Source: DTDX01 sp964608455 | GTDB taxonomy: Archaea > Thermoproteota > Bathyarchaeia > 40CM-2-53-6 > DTDX01 | Direction of reading: 5' to 3' | Length of the DNA: 64,000 bases | NCBI GenBank assembly: GCA_964608455.1 | Contig: CAZSNM010000005.1 | Location: 5,068 to 69,067, forward strand | Notes under the pieces: generated by a model | Database searches by the model: none | Told to the model about the DNA's origin: nothing | Seen by the model: the letters and a program-made list of their open reading frames with translations, nothing else | Made by a program: the position numbers and the translations under genes | Shown here: positions 35,059 through 43,389 of the stretch, in pieces | Layout of the letters: every line of letters starts with the position of its first letter | Position numbering within the stretch: position 1 is the stretch's first letter

Positions 35059-35625
35059 ATGCGTGCTAAACCAACATTTTTAGGTTTGGCAATTCTTCTT
35101 TTGGGTATTTTACTTATTTCCTTAAGCTATAGAACTTATATGGTTGAAGTTAAAAAAATTAAAAAGGAACCTTTAATTGAAAAATCTAAATTTATAGTTG
35201 GAGACTTTAAAGTTTTGCAAAAATATTTAACAAGCGGCTATTCAATAGTTTGCTATGGTAAAGTTTACATCCCTGAAACTGGAAATTTAAGCGATATAAA
35301 TTTTTATATTATGGATGAAGAAAATTATGGTAAATGGTTTAAGGGGAAAAATGCTGAAGCGCTTTTAGAAAAAAAGAAAGTAACAATTTTAAATGTTTCA
35401 ATACCAATAACAAGCAATGGCACATATTATTTTATTTTTGATAATACATATGCTGAACTTTATAAAAAAGAGGTAGAATTTGAAGCTTATAAACAATATG
35501 AAGTAATTGAAACTGAACCTACTCAAATGAAAACATTAATTAATTTAGGTTTACCATTAACTTTCATAGGGCTTATAATAATGATTTATGGAATATTAAA
35601 AAAACCTGAAATAACTTGGATGTAA
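35059..35625 (+). CDS. Membrane protein with an extracytoplasmic domain
   Basis: The 188-residue protein has an N-terminal transmembrane helix (about 7-26), a soluble domain of about 130 residues rich in beta pattern (YSIVCYGKVYIPETG, GTYYFIFDN) and a second helix near the C-terminus (LGLPLTFIGLIIMIYGIL). It resembles membrane-attached sensory or binding modules. Not identified further. Confidence 0.65.
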   Translation: MRAKPTFLGLAILLLGILLISLSYRTYMVEVKKIKKEPLIEKSKFIVGDFKVLQKYLTSGYSIVCYGKVYIPETGNLSDINFYIMDEENYGKWFKGKNAEALLEKKKVTILNVSIPITSNGTYYFIFDNTYAELYKKEVEFEAYKQYEVIETEPTQMKTLINLGLPLTFIGLIIMIYGILKKPEITWM

Positions 35626-35634
35626 AAAATGGTT

Positions 35635-36603
35635 TTAACGATAGTTTTGCAAAGCTCTTAAACGCTTTACAATATTTGGATGGGTTGAAAAAAGCTCGAT
35701 TATTCTATCTGCTAAGGTTATTTTTCTTTGCAATAATTGCTGAACTAAATCTTTTTCTCTTCCAAAGTATTTATACAAAGTTTTAGCTTCTTCTTCAGCT
35801 TTTTCAGGATCAGCTATAAGCAATGCTTTAAAACTATTTAAACGATTTGCATAAAACTTATAGTAACGCCCTATTCGCATTTGACTTGTTGAAAAAACTA
35901 TTTTAGCTAAGGCTCTTGACAATTTTTCAGCTCCATTCGGAATTGCTGTAGCACTTAATTGATCAGCATAGTATTCTCTTAACCTACTTAAACCAAGAAC
36001 TAAAAGCGTAAGAATCCAATAAGCAGCTATTGAAATTAAACCTATTAAAGGCGCTAAAGAGTTCCCCCCTTCCCTACTATCCCTTCTGTAACTTGAAAAC
36101 ATTAAGCTATAACCTATATAATAGAATAATGCTGGTAAAAGCGAAGCAATCATCATTATTTGTACATCCCTATGCTTTAAATGACCAAGTTCATGTCCAA
36201 TAACAGCTTCAACTTCATCTTCATCAAGTTGATTTAATAATCCTGAGGTTACAGCAATCCTTGAACCGGCTATTGGAGAGCCATAAGCAAAAGCATTTGG
36301 AATAGGAATTTCAGCAAGCATTAATTGAGGGGTTTTAAGGTTGATTTTTCGGCATAATGCTTCTACAGCAGCATGCAATCTTGGATTTTCCTGTTTAGAA
36401 AGTTTTCTAACCCTATAAATGGTGTCAATCAAATAAGGTGCAAAAAGCCATTGAACCAAATTAAAAAGCACAACTAAGCTTGCTAAAAGGATTACATTAA
36501 AAACTCCAAGTAAGGTTAGTATTATGGTCAATATTAAAGTTGATACTCCAATGATTAAAGCTAAAGTACCTATCATGGAAAGCCTTAGCTTCAATAAGCT
36601 CAT
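35635..36603 (-). CDS. htpX: Membrane zinc metalloprotease HtpX (M48)
   Basis: The 322-residue protein has two N-terminal membrane helices, PQLMLAEIPIPNAFAYGSP, the zinc motif VIGHELGHLKHRD, two further helices and the third-ligand region LREYYADQLSA. HtpX degrades damaged membrane proteins. It converges with the preceding membrane-protein gene, 9 bp apart. Confidence 0.95.
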   Translation of the reverse strand: MSLLKLRLSMIGTLALIIGVSTLILTIILTLLGVFNVILLASLVVLFNLVQWLFAPYLIDTIYRVRKLSKQENPRLHAAVEALCRKINLKTPQLMLAEIPIPNAFAYGSPIAGSRIAVTSGLLNQLDEDEVEAVIGHELGHLKHRDVQIMMIASLLPALFYYIGYSLMFSSYRRDSREGGNSLAPLIGLISIAAYWILTLLVLGLSRLREYYADQLSATAIPNGAEKLSRALAKIVFSTSQMRIGRYYKFYANRLNSFKALLIADPEKAEEEAKTLYKYFGREKDLVQQLLQRKITLADRIIELFSTHPNIVKRLRALQNYR

Positions 36604-36762
36604 TTCAAGTCACCCAATAAAAAATCTACTAATGCCTAAATAAAAATCTTATCTCTTTTAAATAAAAGCGTTAAATAAGGTTTATTAATTTAAAAAGCGA
36701 AAGTTTTAAAGCTTTTAGTGAAATATAAAATGGAGTATACAGGAAAAGTATAAGGGATTAAA

Positions 36763-37008
36763 ATGAGCAATATTAGCAAAAAAACAATAATTGTAGATGA
36801 AAACTTATCAAAAATTATTGGTGTAGATGCTGGAACATTGATTAGTTATAGTGAATTAGCAAAAGGAATACATGAATATATAAAAACTCATAATCTAAAA
36901 AAGAAGTCTGAAAAAACAGAAAAAAGAAAGTTTAAGTTTTGCTTTAAGTGTGGAGCTCAAATACCTGAAAAAGCAATATATTGCGATCAATGCGGAGCAA
37001 AACAATAG
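36763..37008 (+). CDS. Small zinc-ribbon protein with SWIB-like N-terminus
   Basis: The 81-residue protein ends in a zinc ribbon (FCFKCGAQIPEKAIYCDQCG). Its N-terminal 45 residues read LSKIIGVDAG...ELAKGIHEYIKTHNLKKK, which resembles the core helix of SWIB/MDM2 domains (the YIK-x-HNL pattern). This would be a miniature chromatin-type adaptor; the similarity is by eye only. The gene precedes the HMG-CoA synthase fusion by 45 bp on the same strand. Confidence 0.65.
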   Translation: MSNISKKTIIVDENLSKIIGVDAGTLISYSELAKGIHEYIKTHNLKKKSEKTEKRKFKFCFKCGAQIPEKAIYCDQCGAKQ

Positions 37009-37053
37009 AGAAATAAATATTAAAAATGGAATAAGAGAAATGGAGGTTACTTA

Positions 37054-38583
37054 ATGAGTGTTGGAATAGTTGGTTATGGGGTTTATGTACCTAGACAAAG
37101 AATTGCTACAGAAGAAATAGTTAAGGTAAGAGAAAGTAAAAGAAAAGATTTAAATGAACTTATTGAAAAAATAAGATATGGATTGCTTTTAAAAAATAAA
37201 GCAATTGCTGATTTTTCTGAAGATACTATAACAATGGCTACTGAAGCTGCTGAAAATGCTGTTTTAATGGCAGGTATAGATCCATCCATGATTGGTTCAG
37301 TAACAGTTGGGACAGAATCTAAACCATATGCTGTTGGATCCACAGCCAGACATGCAGCTTCATTTATAGGAGTAAAATCAAATGCTTATGTTGCAGATTT
37401 AGAGGGAGCTTGTAATGCTGGAATGCAAGGATTAGAAATAATTAAGGATCAAATTTTAAGCGGAGAAATAGAGTATGGTTTAGCTATTGGATCAGATGTA
37501 GCTCAAGCCCCAGAAGGTGATCCATTAGAGTATGCTTGCGGAGCTGGAGCTGCAGCGTTTATACTTGGGAAAAAGAATGTTTTAGCTACAATTAAGGATA
37601 CAGCTCCATATTCAAGCTTAACCATGGATTTTTGGAGAAGAGAAGGTTCACCTGTTCCAAAACACTTTGGAAAAACAACCGTTGAAGCATATATTATGCA
37701 TGTTGTTGGTGCGATAATTAATTTACTAAAGAAAAATCGTGATTTAACTCTTTCTAGTTTTGATCATATAACTTTTCATCAACCCTCAGGTTATATGCCA
37801 TTAAAAACATGCAAAACTCTTTTAAATCCTGCTTTACTGATTCAAGATAAAGAATTAGCTGAAAGAATTAAGTTAACTCAAGAGGATATTGAAAAAAAAG
37901 TTATGCCATGGCTTAAAGTTTTAGAAATTGGAAATACATATGCTGCTTCAACCTTAATAGGCTTAGCTTCAATATTGGATAAATCAAATCCTGGAGACAA
38001 CATTTTAGCTGTATCATATGGGTCTGGAGCATATTCTATAGCTGCATGGATTAAAGTTGAAGAAAAAATAAAGGAAAAGGTTGGAATTGTACCAACAGTT
38101 GATGAATATATAAATAGAAGAAAAGAAATAAACTTTCAAAAATATAAGGAAAATATTAAGGAAAGGTTGGCTCGCATTAAAAGAAGATTAAGTTACCCAA
38201 CAAGAATAATTGGAGAAATTGAACCTTTAGGAAAAGAAGTTATTGAAGCAACCCTTTGTGATGGATGTAAAAGGATTTATTATCCACCTAGGGAAAAATG
38301 TTTAGAATTTGAATGTAAAGGACCAATAATGAATAAGGTTTTCCCAAGAAGAGCCTTGCTAAAATCTTTTAGAAAGTTAACTCCTAAAGAAAAATTTACC
38401 TTAAACTATAGTATAATTAGAGATGGAAAAATCATTTTAGTGGATTGTGATTTAGAGGAATTAAAAGAAAACATGGAGTTAGAGTTAGTAATTAGAAGAT
38501 TAGATTATGAAGGGGGGGATGGTTTAATAATTTATGGACCAACCTATAGACCGGCTTTTAGACGATTAACTTATCCATATTAA
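37054..38583 (+). CDS. HMG-CoA synthase fused to a DUF35 domain
   Basis: The 509-residue protein begins as an archaeal 3-hydroxy-3-methylglutaryl-CoA synthase of about 345 residues, with catalytic C120 in DLEGACNAG, H242 in FHQPSGYM and SYGSGAYS. It continues through a basic linker into a DUF35 domain (about 385-509) with a four-cysteine zinc ribbon (C402, C405, C416, C421) and an OB fold. In most archaea these are separate genes flanking an acetoacetyl-CoA thiolase and form one complex. The fusion and missing neighbour thiolase are unusual. ATG with GGAGG 7 nt upstream. Confidence 0.92.
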   Translation: MSVGIVGYGVYVPRQRIATEEIVKVRESKRKDLNELIEKIRYGLLLKNKAIADFSEDTITMATEAAENAVLMAGIDPSMIGSVTVGTESKPYAVGSTARHAASFIGVKSNAYVADLEGACNAGMQGLEIIKDQILSGEIEYGLAIGSDVAQAPEGDPLEYACGAGAAAFILGKKNVLATIKDTAPYSSLTMDFWRREGSPVPKHFGKTTVEAYIMHVVGAIINLLKKNRDLTLSSFDHITFHQPSGYMPLKTCKTLLNPALLIQDKELAERIKLTQEDIEKKVMPWLKVLEIGNTYAASTLIGLASILDKSNPGDNILAVSYGSGAYSIAAWIKVEEKIKEKVGIVPTVDEYINRRKEINFQKYKENIKERLARIKRRLSYPTRIIGEIEPLGKEVIEATLCDGCKRIYYPPREKCLEFECKGPIMNKVFPRRALLKSFRKLTPKEKFTLNYSIIRDGKIILVDCDLEELKENMELELVIRRLDYEGGDGLIIYGPTYRPAFRRLTYPY

Positions 38584-38621
38584 TTCTCTAATAAACGTTA
38601 AGATTAAATAATAAATAAACT

Positions 38622-39581
38622 TTATAATAAAGGTTTTTTAATTGTTAATTCATTAACGCATTCTCCAAAAGCTAAAATTTGATATTCATTTTCTTTTATT
38701 GGGAAACCAAAAAAATATTGCAAATTAAGCTTCATTAAATCTTTTATTTTTTCTTTAACTTCTTTATGCTCTCCATAAATTGTTAAATCTGCTACAGCAT
38801 TAACTAAAAAAGTGCCAAGCTTGCTTGATAAAAGTTTTGGAGATAAAGGCTTTTTTTCTTGAACAATCTCTTTTAACATCGTAAGGCTTGGTTCATATCC
38901 TAAAGCTTTAAGCTCTTTTTGAACCCATCTTCTTCTAAGAATGTAACCCGCTAACCTAACTAAAATGTCATGAAGCAACCTTGGATAATTTTTTGAAATT
39001 AAATATGGAGCATAAAGTGCAGTTTTAATGGTTTTATCAACATCTTTTATATACTCTAAGTTGCTTTTGAACTCTCTATCTAAAATAAGCATTGGTATTA
39101 ATTCGTATTCTGCAGCTAATTGAGCGGCAGTTTTAATTAAACCTTCAGCTCCAATAAAAACTAGTATTTTAGGATAGTTTTTCTTAATAAATTTGATAGT
39201 TTCAATTAAAGCTTTTGATAGATTACGATTAATTTCACTAGAAGTTAAGTAAACTTTGTTTCCAGCCACAATATTTACTCCAATGATTTTATTTAAGTTT
39301 TCTGCAACTGCTAAAGTTTGATGTAAAATTTTAAGGATATTTCTATGCCTAGCTGTAAAGGTTAATATAGTTAAAACTTTAGAGTAAGAAAGAAGTTTTT
39401 CAACTTCATAACTCATTAAATAATACCATTTCCATTCTGAATCAATTAAATGAGTTGAAAGCCCTGCTTTATTACAAAGCTCAGCTACATTTAGACATCT
39501 TAAAAGCCTTTCTCCAGAGGAGGGACCAAAACGTGAAAGCTTGGTTGCTTTACCGAAAAAATAATTCAAAACATTTTTCAC
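38622..39581 (-). CDS. Divergent luciferase-fold protein resembling F420-dependent methylene-H4MPT reductase
   Basis: The 319-residue protein shows the order of bacterial-luciferase-like F420 enzymes and especially Mer: an N-terminal AELCNKAGLSTHLID unit, LTILTFTARHRNILKILHQTL in place of the VTNPYTRxPA strand-helix, PKILVFIGAEGLIKTAAQL matching Mer's IPIYMGAQG region, and a C-terminal GEHKEVKEKIKDLMKL with FPIKENEYQI. The active-site ITDHYN segment is not conserved, so its activity is open. Start GTG 39581, or TTG 39569 with AGGTGA 8 nt upstream. Confidence 0.5.
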   Translation of the reverse strand: MKNVLNYFFGKATKLSRFGPSSGERLLRCLNVAELCNKAGLSTHLIDSEWKWYYLMSYEVEKLLSYSKVLTILTFTARHRNILKILHQTLAVAENLNKIIGVNIVAGNKVYLTSSEINRNLSKALIETIKFIKKNYPKILVFIGAEGLIKTAAQLAAEYELIPMLILDREFKSNLEYIKDVDKTIKTALYAPYLISKNYPRLLHDILVRLAGYILRRRWVQKELKALGYEPSLTMLKEIVQEKKPLSPKLLSSKLGTFLVNAVADLTIYGEHKEVKEKIKDLMKLNLQYFFGFPIKENEYQILAFGECVNELTIKKPLL

Positions 39582-39697
39582 CTAGCAACTTTTTTTAAAA
39601 AAATTAATTAAAAACATTTTTAAGGAATACCAATCTTTTTTAATTAAACGTAATGTTATATAACTGTAAAATAATATAAAAGGCTTGAGGGATAAAA

Positions 39698-39901
39698 ATG
39701 AGCTTTGAATTAGAAAAATTTTCTGAAAAAGAAATTGAGGAACTTTTTTATCCTCCTAAAAAAACATTATTAACAAAAGTTTTGGAAAGAATAGAAAGTG
39801 TTATTCAAGCTTATCCAGTTCATACATTAGGTTTAGCTTTTGCAATAGGAGTTTTAATTGGAGCAACGATGGCAAACTTTAATTCTAAAGAAAAGAGCTA
39901 G
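39698..39901 (+). CDS. Small single-helix membrane protein
   Basis: The 67-residue protein has a charged helical N-terminus (FELEKFSEKEIEELF) and a C-terminal glycine-rich membrane helix HTLGLAFAIGVLIGATM, a pattern like ElaB/YqjD tail-anchored ribosome- or membrane-associated proteins. The similarity is structural only. The ATG is preceded by GAGGGAT. The 3' end overlaps the convergent CBS gene by 48 bp. Confidence 0.6.
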   Translation: MSFELEKFSEKEIEELFYPPKKTLLTKVLERIESVIQAYPVHTLGLAFAIGVLIGATMANFNSKEKS

Positions 39902-40996
39902 CCTTATTTTTATGCTTAACTTTTTCTTGCTTATAACTCTTTTTAACCTTTTCGATATACTGTTGAAAGTTAAAGTTAAATCCCATCCTGATTCCTTAAA
40001 AGAAATTAATTTTCTGCTTGTATTTATATTTACGTCAACTTCATACAATCCTTTCTTTAATGTTTTAATGTTAGCTTTAGCCTCTATTAAATCTGGGTAA
40101 ACTTTAGCTATATTGCTGACACTTTTAGTAAACTTAATTTTAATTAATTCGCTGCTTAAAAAATCATTTGGTAAACCAATTATATAAACTGGAAAATTCA
40201 TGGTGTTTTCGCTGCTTTCATAAAATAACTTCATATAATCCCTAAAGGTTACAATGCCTTGAGGTTCACTCCATAAAGTTATTAATGCATAATCTAATTT
40301 TTGAGTAAACATTTTTTCTAAAGTTAAATGAGCATCTTCATTAAATTCTACAGTAAATGCTTCTTCCATCAAGCTTTCAATTGGGATGCTAGATCGTTTT
40401 AAGGTTTCTTTCATCAATTCTCCTCTTTTAGAAGCTTCCATTAAAAATAAATGAAAAACTATTTGAGTGGATCTTATTATACCAGCTAATTTATTTGAGT
40501 CTAAGATAGGTAAATGATCAATATCATTTTTCACCATTAAATTTTTAGCTTTCATTATTGAGGCATTTCTTTGAATAAAAGTAAGGTTTAAATTAGCTAA
40601 TTTGTTTATAGGTAAACTCCATGCTTTCTTTAAGCTTGCTTCAAGAATAGAGGAAGCTTTCACAACTTTAGTTAATTTATTACCGTCAAAAATTGGTAAA
40701 GCTTTAATGCGGTATTCATCCATAAGCCTAACAGCTTCATTTACTTTAATTTCTGAGGAAACTTTAGGGATGGAAGAAGCTATAGAAGAAACTTTGCTAT
40801 TTACATTAGTTGATTTTAAAATTTCTCGAATAGAAACAACATTAACTTTATTTTCCTTTAATATAAATGCTTCATAAGCATTTTCTTCTTTTAAAATTCC
40901 AATAACCTTTAGAATGGGTAAATTTGAGGATATTATTAAGGGTGGTTCTCCAAACGCTTCAACTTTCATTTGTTTAATTTCATTTAATGTTTCCAT
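39854..40996 (-). CDS. CBS-domain protein with HPF/RaiA-like C-terminal domain
   Basis: The 380-residue protein has two CBS pairs (four motifs such as YRIKALPIFDGNKL and NDIDHLPILDSNKLAG) in the first 270 residues, followed by a ferredoxin-like domain resembling the ribosome hibernation factor fold (IKFTKSVSNIAKVYPDLIEA and KESGWDLTLTFNSISKRLKRV). CBS proteins with this tail occur in archaea, where some bind ribosomes. Adenine-nucleotide sensing by the CBS pairs coupled to ribosome silencing is inferred. Confidence 0.75.
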   Translation of the reverse strand: METLNEIKQMKVEAFGEPPLIISSNLPILKVIGILKEENAYEAFILKENKVNVVSIREILKSTNVNSKVSSIASSIPKVSSEIKVNEAVRLMDEYRIKALPIFDGNKLTKVVKASSILEASLKKAWSLPINKLANLNLTFIQRNASIMKAKNLMVKNDIDHLPILDSNKLAGIIRSTQIVFHLFLMEASKRGELMKETLKRSSIPIESLMEEAFTVEFNEDAHLTLEKMFTQKLDYALITLWSEPQGIVTFRDYMKLFYESSENTMNFPVYIIGLPNDFLSSELIKIKFTKSVSNIAKVYPDLIEAKANIKTLKKGLYEVDVNINTSRKLISFKESGWDLTLTFNSISKRLKRVISKKKLSIKIRLALFFRIKVCHRCSN

Positions 40997-41084
40997 AGAA
41001 TTCTTCCTTGAAATTAATATTTAATTTTTAAAAGTTAATAAGCTTTAAGCTTTGTTAAGCTTTTGAAAAAAGAGGAGGAAAAAA

Positions 41085-41630
41085 TTGAGGGAAGAAGTTG
41101 TTTCTTCAAAAGTAATTTATGAGGGAAAAATATTGAAGATTAAGCTTGATGAAGTAAAACTACCAAATGGTTATGTTACAGTTAGAGAGATTGTTGAGCA
41201 TCCAAATGCAGTAGCTTTAATTCCTATAGATAATGATGGAAAAATTATTATGATAAATCAATATAGGCATTCTGCTCAAGAAGTTTTATTGGAAATTCCA
41301 GCAGGAACAATGGAAAAAAATGAAGCGCCTGAAGAATGCGCTAAAAGAGAACTTCTTGAAGAAACTGGTTATGAAGCGAAAAAATTAAAAAAAATATTTA
41401 GTTGTTATTTGGCACCAGGTTATAGTACAGAATTTCTTCATGTTTTTTTAGCTACAGACCTTGTATATAAAGGGCAAAAAACAGAGGCTGATGAACAAAT
41501 AAAAGTTGTTAAATTAAGCTTAAGGGAAGTGTTTGAAAAAATCAAGAAAAATGAAGTTAAAGATGCTAAAACTATATGCAGCATTCTTTTCTTTATTTAT
41601 TTTCATAATAAAAATAAAATAAACCTTTAG
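41085..41630 (+). CDS. Nudix hydrolase, ADP-ribose pyrophosphatase-type
   Basis: The 181-residue protein has a complete Nudix box, GTMEKNEAPEECAKRELLEETGY, which fits G-x5-E-x7-REUxEExGU, preceded by VALIPIDNDGKIIMINQYRH and followed by the proline/tyrosine loop APGYSTEFLHVFLA typical of ADP-ribose pyrophosphatases. It cleaves ADP-ribose to AMP and ribose phosphate. The TTG start has GAGGAGG at 6 nt. A macro-domain protein 4 kb away may act in the same ADP-ribose economy. Confidence 0.92.
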   Translation: MREEVVSSKVIYEGKILKIKLDEVKLPNGYVTVREIVEHPNAVALIPIDNDGKIIMINQYRHSAQEVLLEIPAGTMEKNEAPEECAKRELLEETGYEAKKLKKIFSCYLAPGYSTEFLHVFLATDLVYKGQKTEADEQIKVVKLSLREVFEKIKKNEVKDAKTICSILFFIYFHNKNKINL

Positions 41631-41677
41631 GCTTATAAAGCTTTAAAAACATATTTCTTTTAGAGGTATGATTAAAA

Positions 41678-41914
41678 ATGGTTTTAGCGTATGTATTAAT
41701 TAATTCTGAAATAGGCAAGGAAAACGAACTTCTTAAAGCATTAAAAAATATTGATGGAGTTAAAGAAGTTTTCAGTGTTTATGGCGTTTATGATATAATA
41801 GCTAAGGTTGAAGGAAAAACAGTAAATGAATTAAAAGAAGTTGTTATTGCAAAAATTAGACAGTTAAATTATGTAAGGAGTACCTTAACAATGATAGTTA
41901 TGGAGAATATGTAG
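41678..41914 (+). CDS. Stand-alone Lrp/AsnC RAM domain protein
   Basis: The 78-residue RAM domain has the effector-binding motif VYGVYDIIAKVEG and the end VRSTLTMIVME. It is closely related to the copy at 52217 and more distantly to those at 3494 and 56781. It starts 48 bp after the Nudix gene and 4 bp before the YjbQ gene, forming a small operon. Confidence 0.9.
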   Translation: MVLAYVLINSEIGKENELLKALKNIDGVKEVFSVYGVYDIIAKVEGKTVNELKEVVIAKIRQLNYVRSTLTMIVMENM

Positions 41915-41918
41915 GCAA

Positions 41919-42329
41919 ATGAAAGTTAAAATTAAAGAGATTAAAGTAGAAACAAATGAAAGAATTCAATTAATTGATGTTACAAATCAAGTAGAGGAAT
42001 TCATAAAAGAAAGCGAAATAAAAAATGGGTTATGCTTAATTTCTTCTCTTCATTCAACGACAGCCATAATTATAAATGAAAATGAGAGCGGATTAATTCA
42101 AGATATACTTTATGAAGTTCAAAAAGTTTTTCCTAAAGATGAAAAATGGCTTCATAACAGAATAGATGATAATGCAGATTCTCATTTAGCTTCAGCTTTT
42201 ATTGGTTCATCAAAAACTTTCCCTATAAAAGATGGAAAAATAATTAGAGGGACTTGGCAAAACATTTTTCTTTTAGAATTAGATGGACCGCGCATAAGAA
42301 GAATTATTCTTGAAGCTTTAGGAGAATAA
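41919..42329 (+). CDS. YjbQ/UPF0047 family protein
   Basis: The 136-residue protein matches YjbQ: GLCLISSLHSTTAIIINENE, HNRIDDNADSHLASAFIGSS and IIRGTWQNIFLLELDGPR, including conserved histidines and the ENE acidic pair. Members have weak thiamine-phosphate synthase activity in bacteria and are otherwise of unknown role. Operon with the RAM protein upstream and the DNA glycosylase 14 bp downstream. Confidence 0.92.
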   Translation: MKVKIKEIKVETNERIQLIDVTNQVEEFIKESEIKNGLCLISSLHSTTAIIINENESGLIQDILYEVQKVFPKDEKWLHNRIDDNADSHLASAFIGSSKTFPIKDGKIIRGTWQNIFLLELDGPRIRRIILEALGE

Positions 42330-42343
42330 ACCTAGGATAAATA

Positions 42344-43387
42344 ATGAAACTTAAATTAAAAGTGGAAAATTACAATATAGATTTAACCTTTAAACCTTCA
42401 TTTCTTTCTAGTCTTTATTTAACGAGGAAACCTAAGGAATGGAATAAAATAGCAGGTCATTTAGCTTTTAAACTCAACTTTAAACAAGTGAATAATGCTT
42501 TAATTGTTGAAAGTGAAGGTGGATTAACACTAGAAGCATTGCATAGAAGAGTTTTGCTTGAAACTGGTCTTTATAAAGAGCCTTATGAATATTTAATTCA
42601 AGATTTACCAAGCAAAGTTAAACCCCAAGTTGAAGCTTTAGCTAAAACATATAAAGGTGTAAGATTGCCTTATGCACCCTTAGATTTTAAATATATTTTG
42701 GTTGCTGCAACCCTTTCTAAAAGAGTTAATTATGAAAGAGTGATAAATTGGTGTAGAAGCATATGGGAAAAAACAAATGGAAGATTAGATTTAACAATTA
42801 AGTTAACTAAAAATGAATTAAAAGAAATTGGAGAAAGCTATCAAATTTTTCAGCTTCAAAAAACAATTAAAGATTTTTTAACTTTATCCAATCATTTGCA
42901 TGAAAAAGTTAAATATTTAATAGGTGAACCTTATGTTCCACCTGAAGAATATATTCTTTGGTTACCTCCTGAATTAGCTAGATTAACGCTAATAAAAGGT
43001 TGCTGGGGGATAGGCCCTAAAACAGCAGATTCAATTATATTAACAACATTTAAATCCACAAATATTATTCCATGTGATACACATATGAAGACTGTGGCTA
43101 TTAGGCTTAATTTAGTGGATAAAGCAGTTATGCCTGAAAAACATTTTTGTTCAAGATTTGTATGCGATCATAAAGCTTCTTCAACATTTCAAATTCCATT
43201 ATGCCCTCAAGCTGAAAAAAACTTATGCTTAAAAGCTAAATTAAGCTATTTTAAAGATTTAGGAGGATGGATTCAAACTTTAATTTATCTTCATGGAAAA
43301 AACTTTTGTAAGCTTAATAAACCTTTATGTTGGATTTGTCCAATTAAAAAAGAATGTAATTGGGAAGAAAAAATAATAAAAAAATGA
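42344..43387 (+). CDS. HhH-GPD DNA glycosylase with iron-sulfur cluster
   Basis: The 347-residue protein has an N-terminal beta-rich part like AlkA/OGG enzymes, a helix-hairpin-helix GCWGIGPKTADSIIL with the lysine of bifunctional glycosylases, the catalytic aspartate in IPCDTHMK, and a C-terminal C-x6-C-x2-C-x5-C cluster (CKLNKPLCWICPIKKEC) as in endonuclease III. Between them lies an insertion with four more cysteines (C-x4-C-x12-C-x7-C). The substrate base is unknown. It ends 2 bp before the convergent acetyl-CoA synthetase. Confidence 0.9.
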   Translation: MKLKLKVENYNIDLTFKPSFLSSLYLTRKPKEWNKIAGHLAFKLNFKQVNNALIVESEGGLTLEALHRRVLLETGLYKEPYEYLIQDLPSKVKPQVEALAKTYKGVRLPYAPLDFKYILVAATLSKRVNYERVINWCRSIWEKTNGRLDLTIKLTKNELKEIGESYQIFQLQKTIKDFLTLSNHLHEKVKYLIGEPYVPPEEYILWLPPELARLTLIKGCWGIGPKTADSIILTTFKSTNIIPCDTHMKTVAIRLNLVDKAVMPEKHFCSRFVCDHKASSTFQIPLCPQAEKNLCLKAKLSYFKDLGGWIQTLIYLHGKNFCKLNKPLCWICPIKKECNWEEKIIKK

Positions 43388-43389
43388 GT

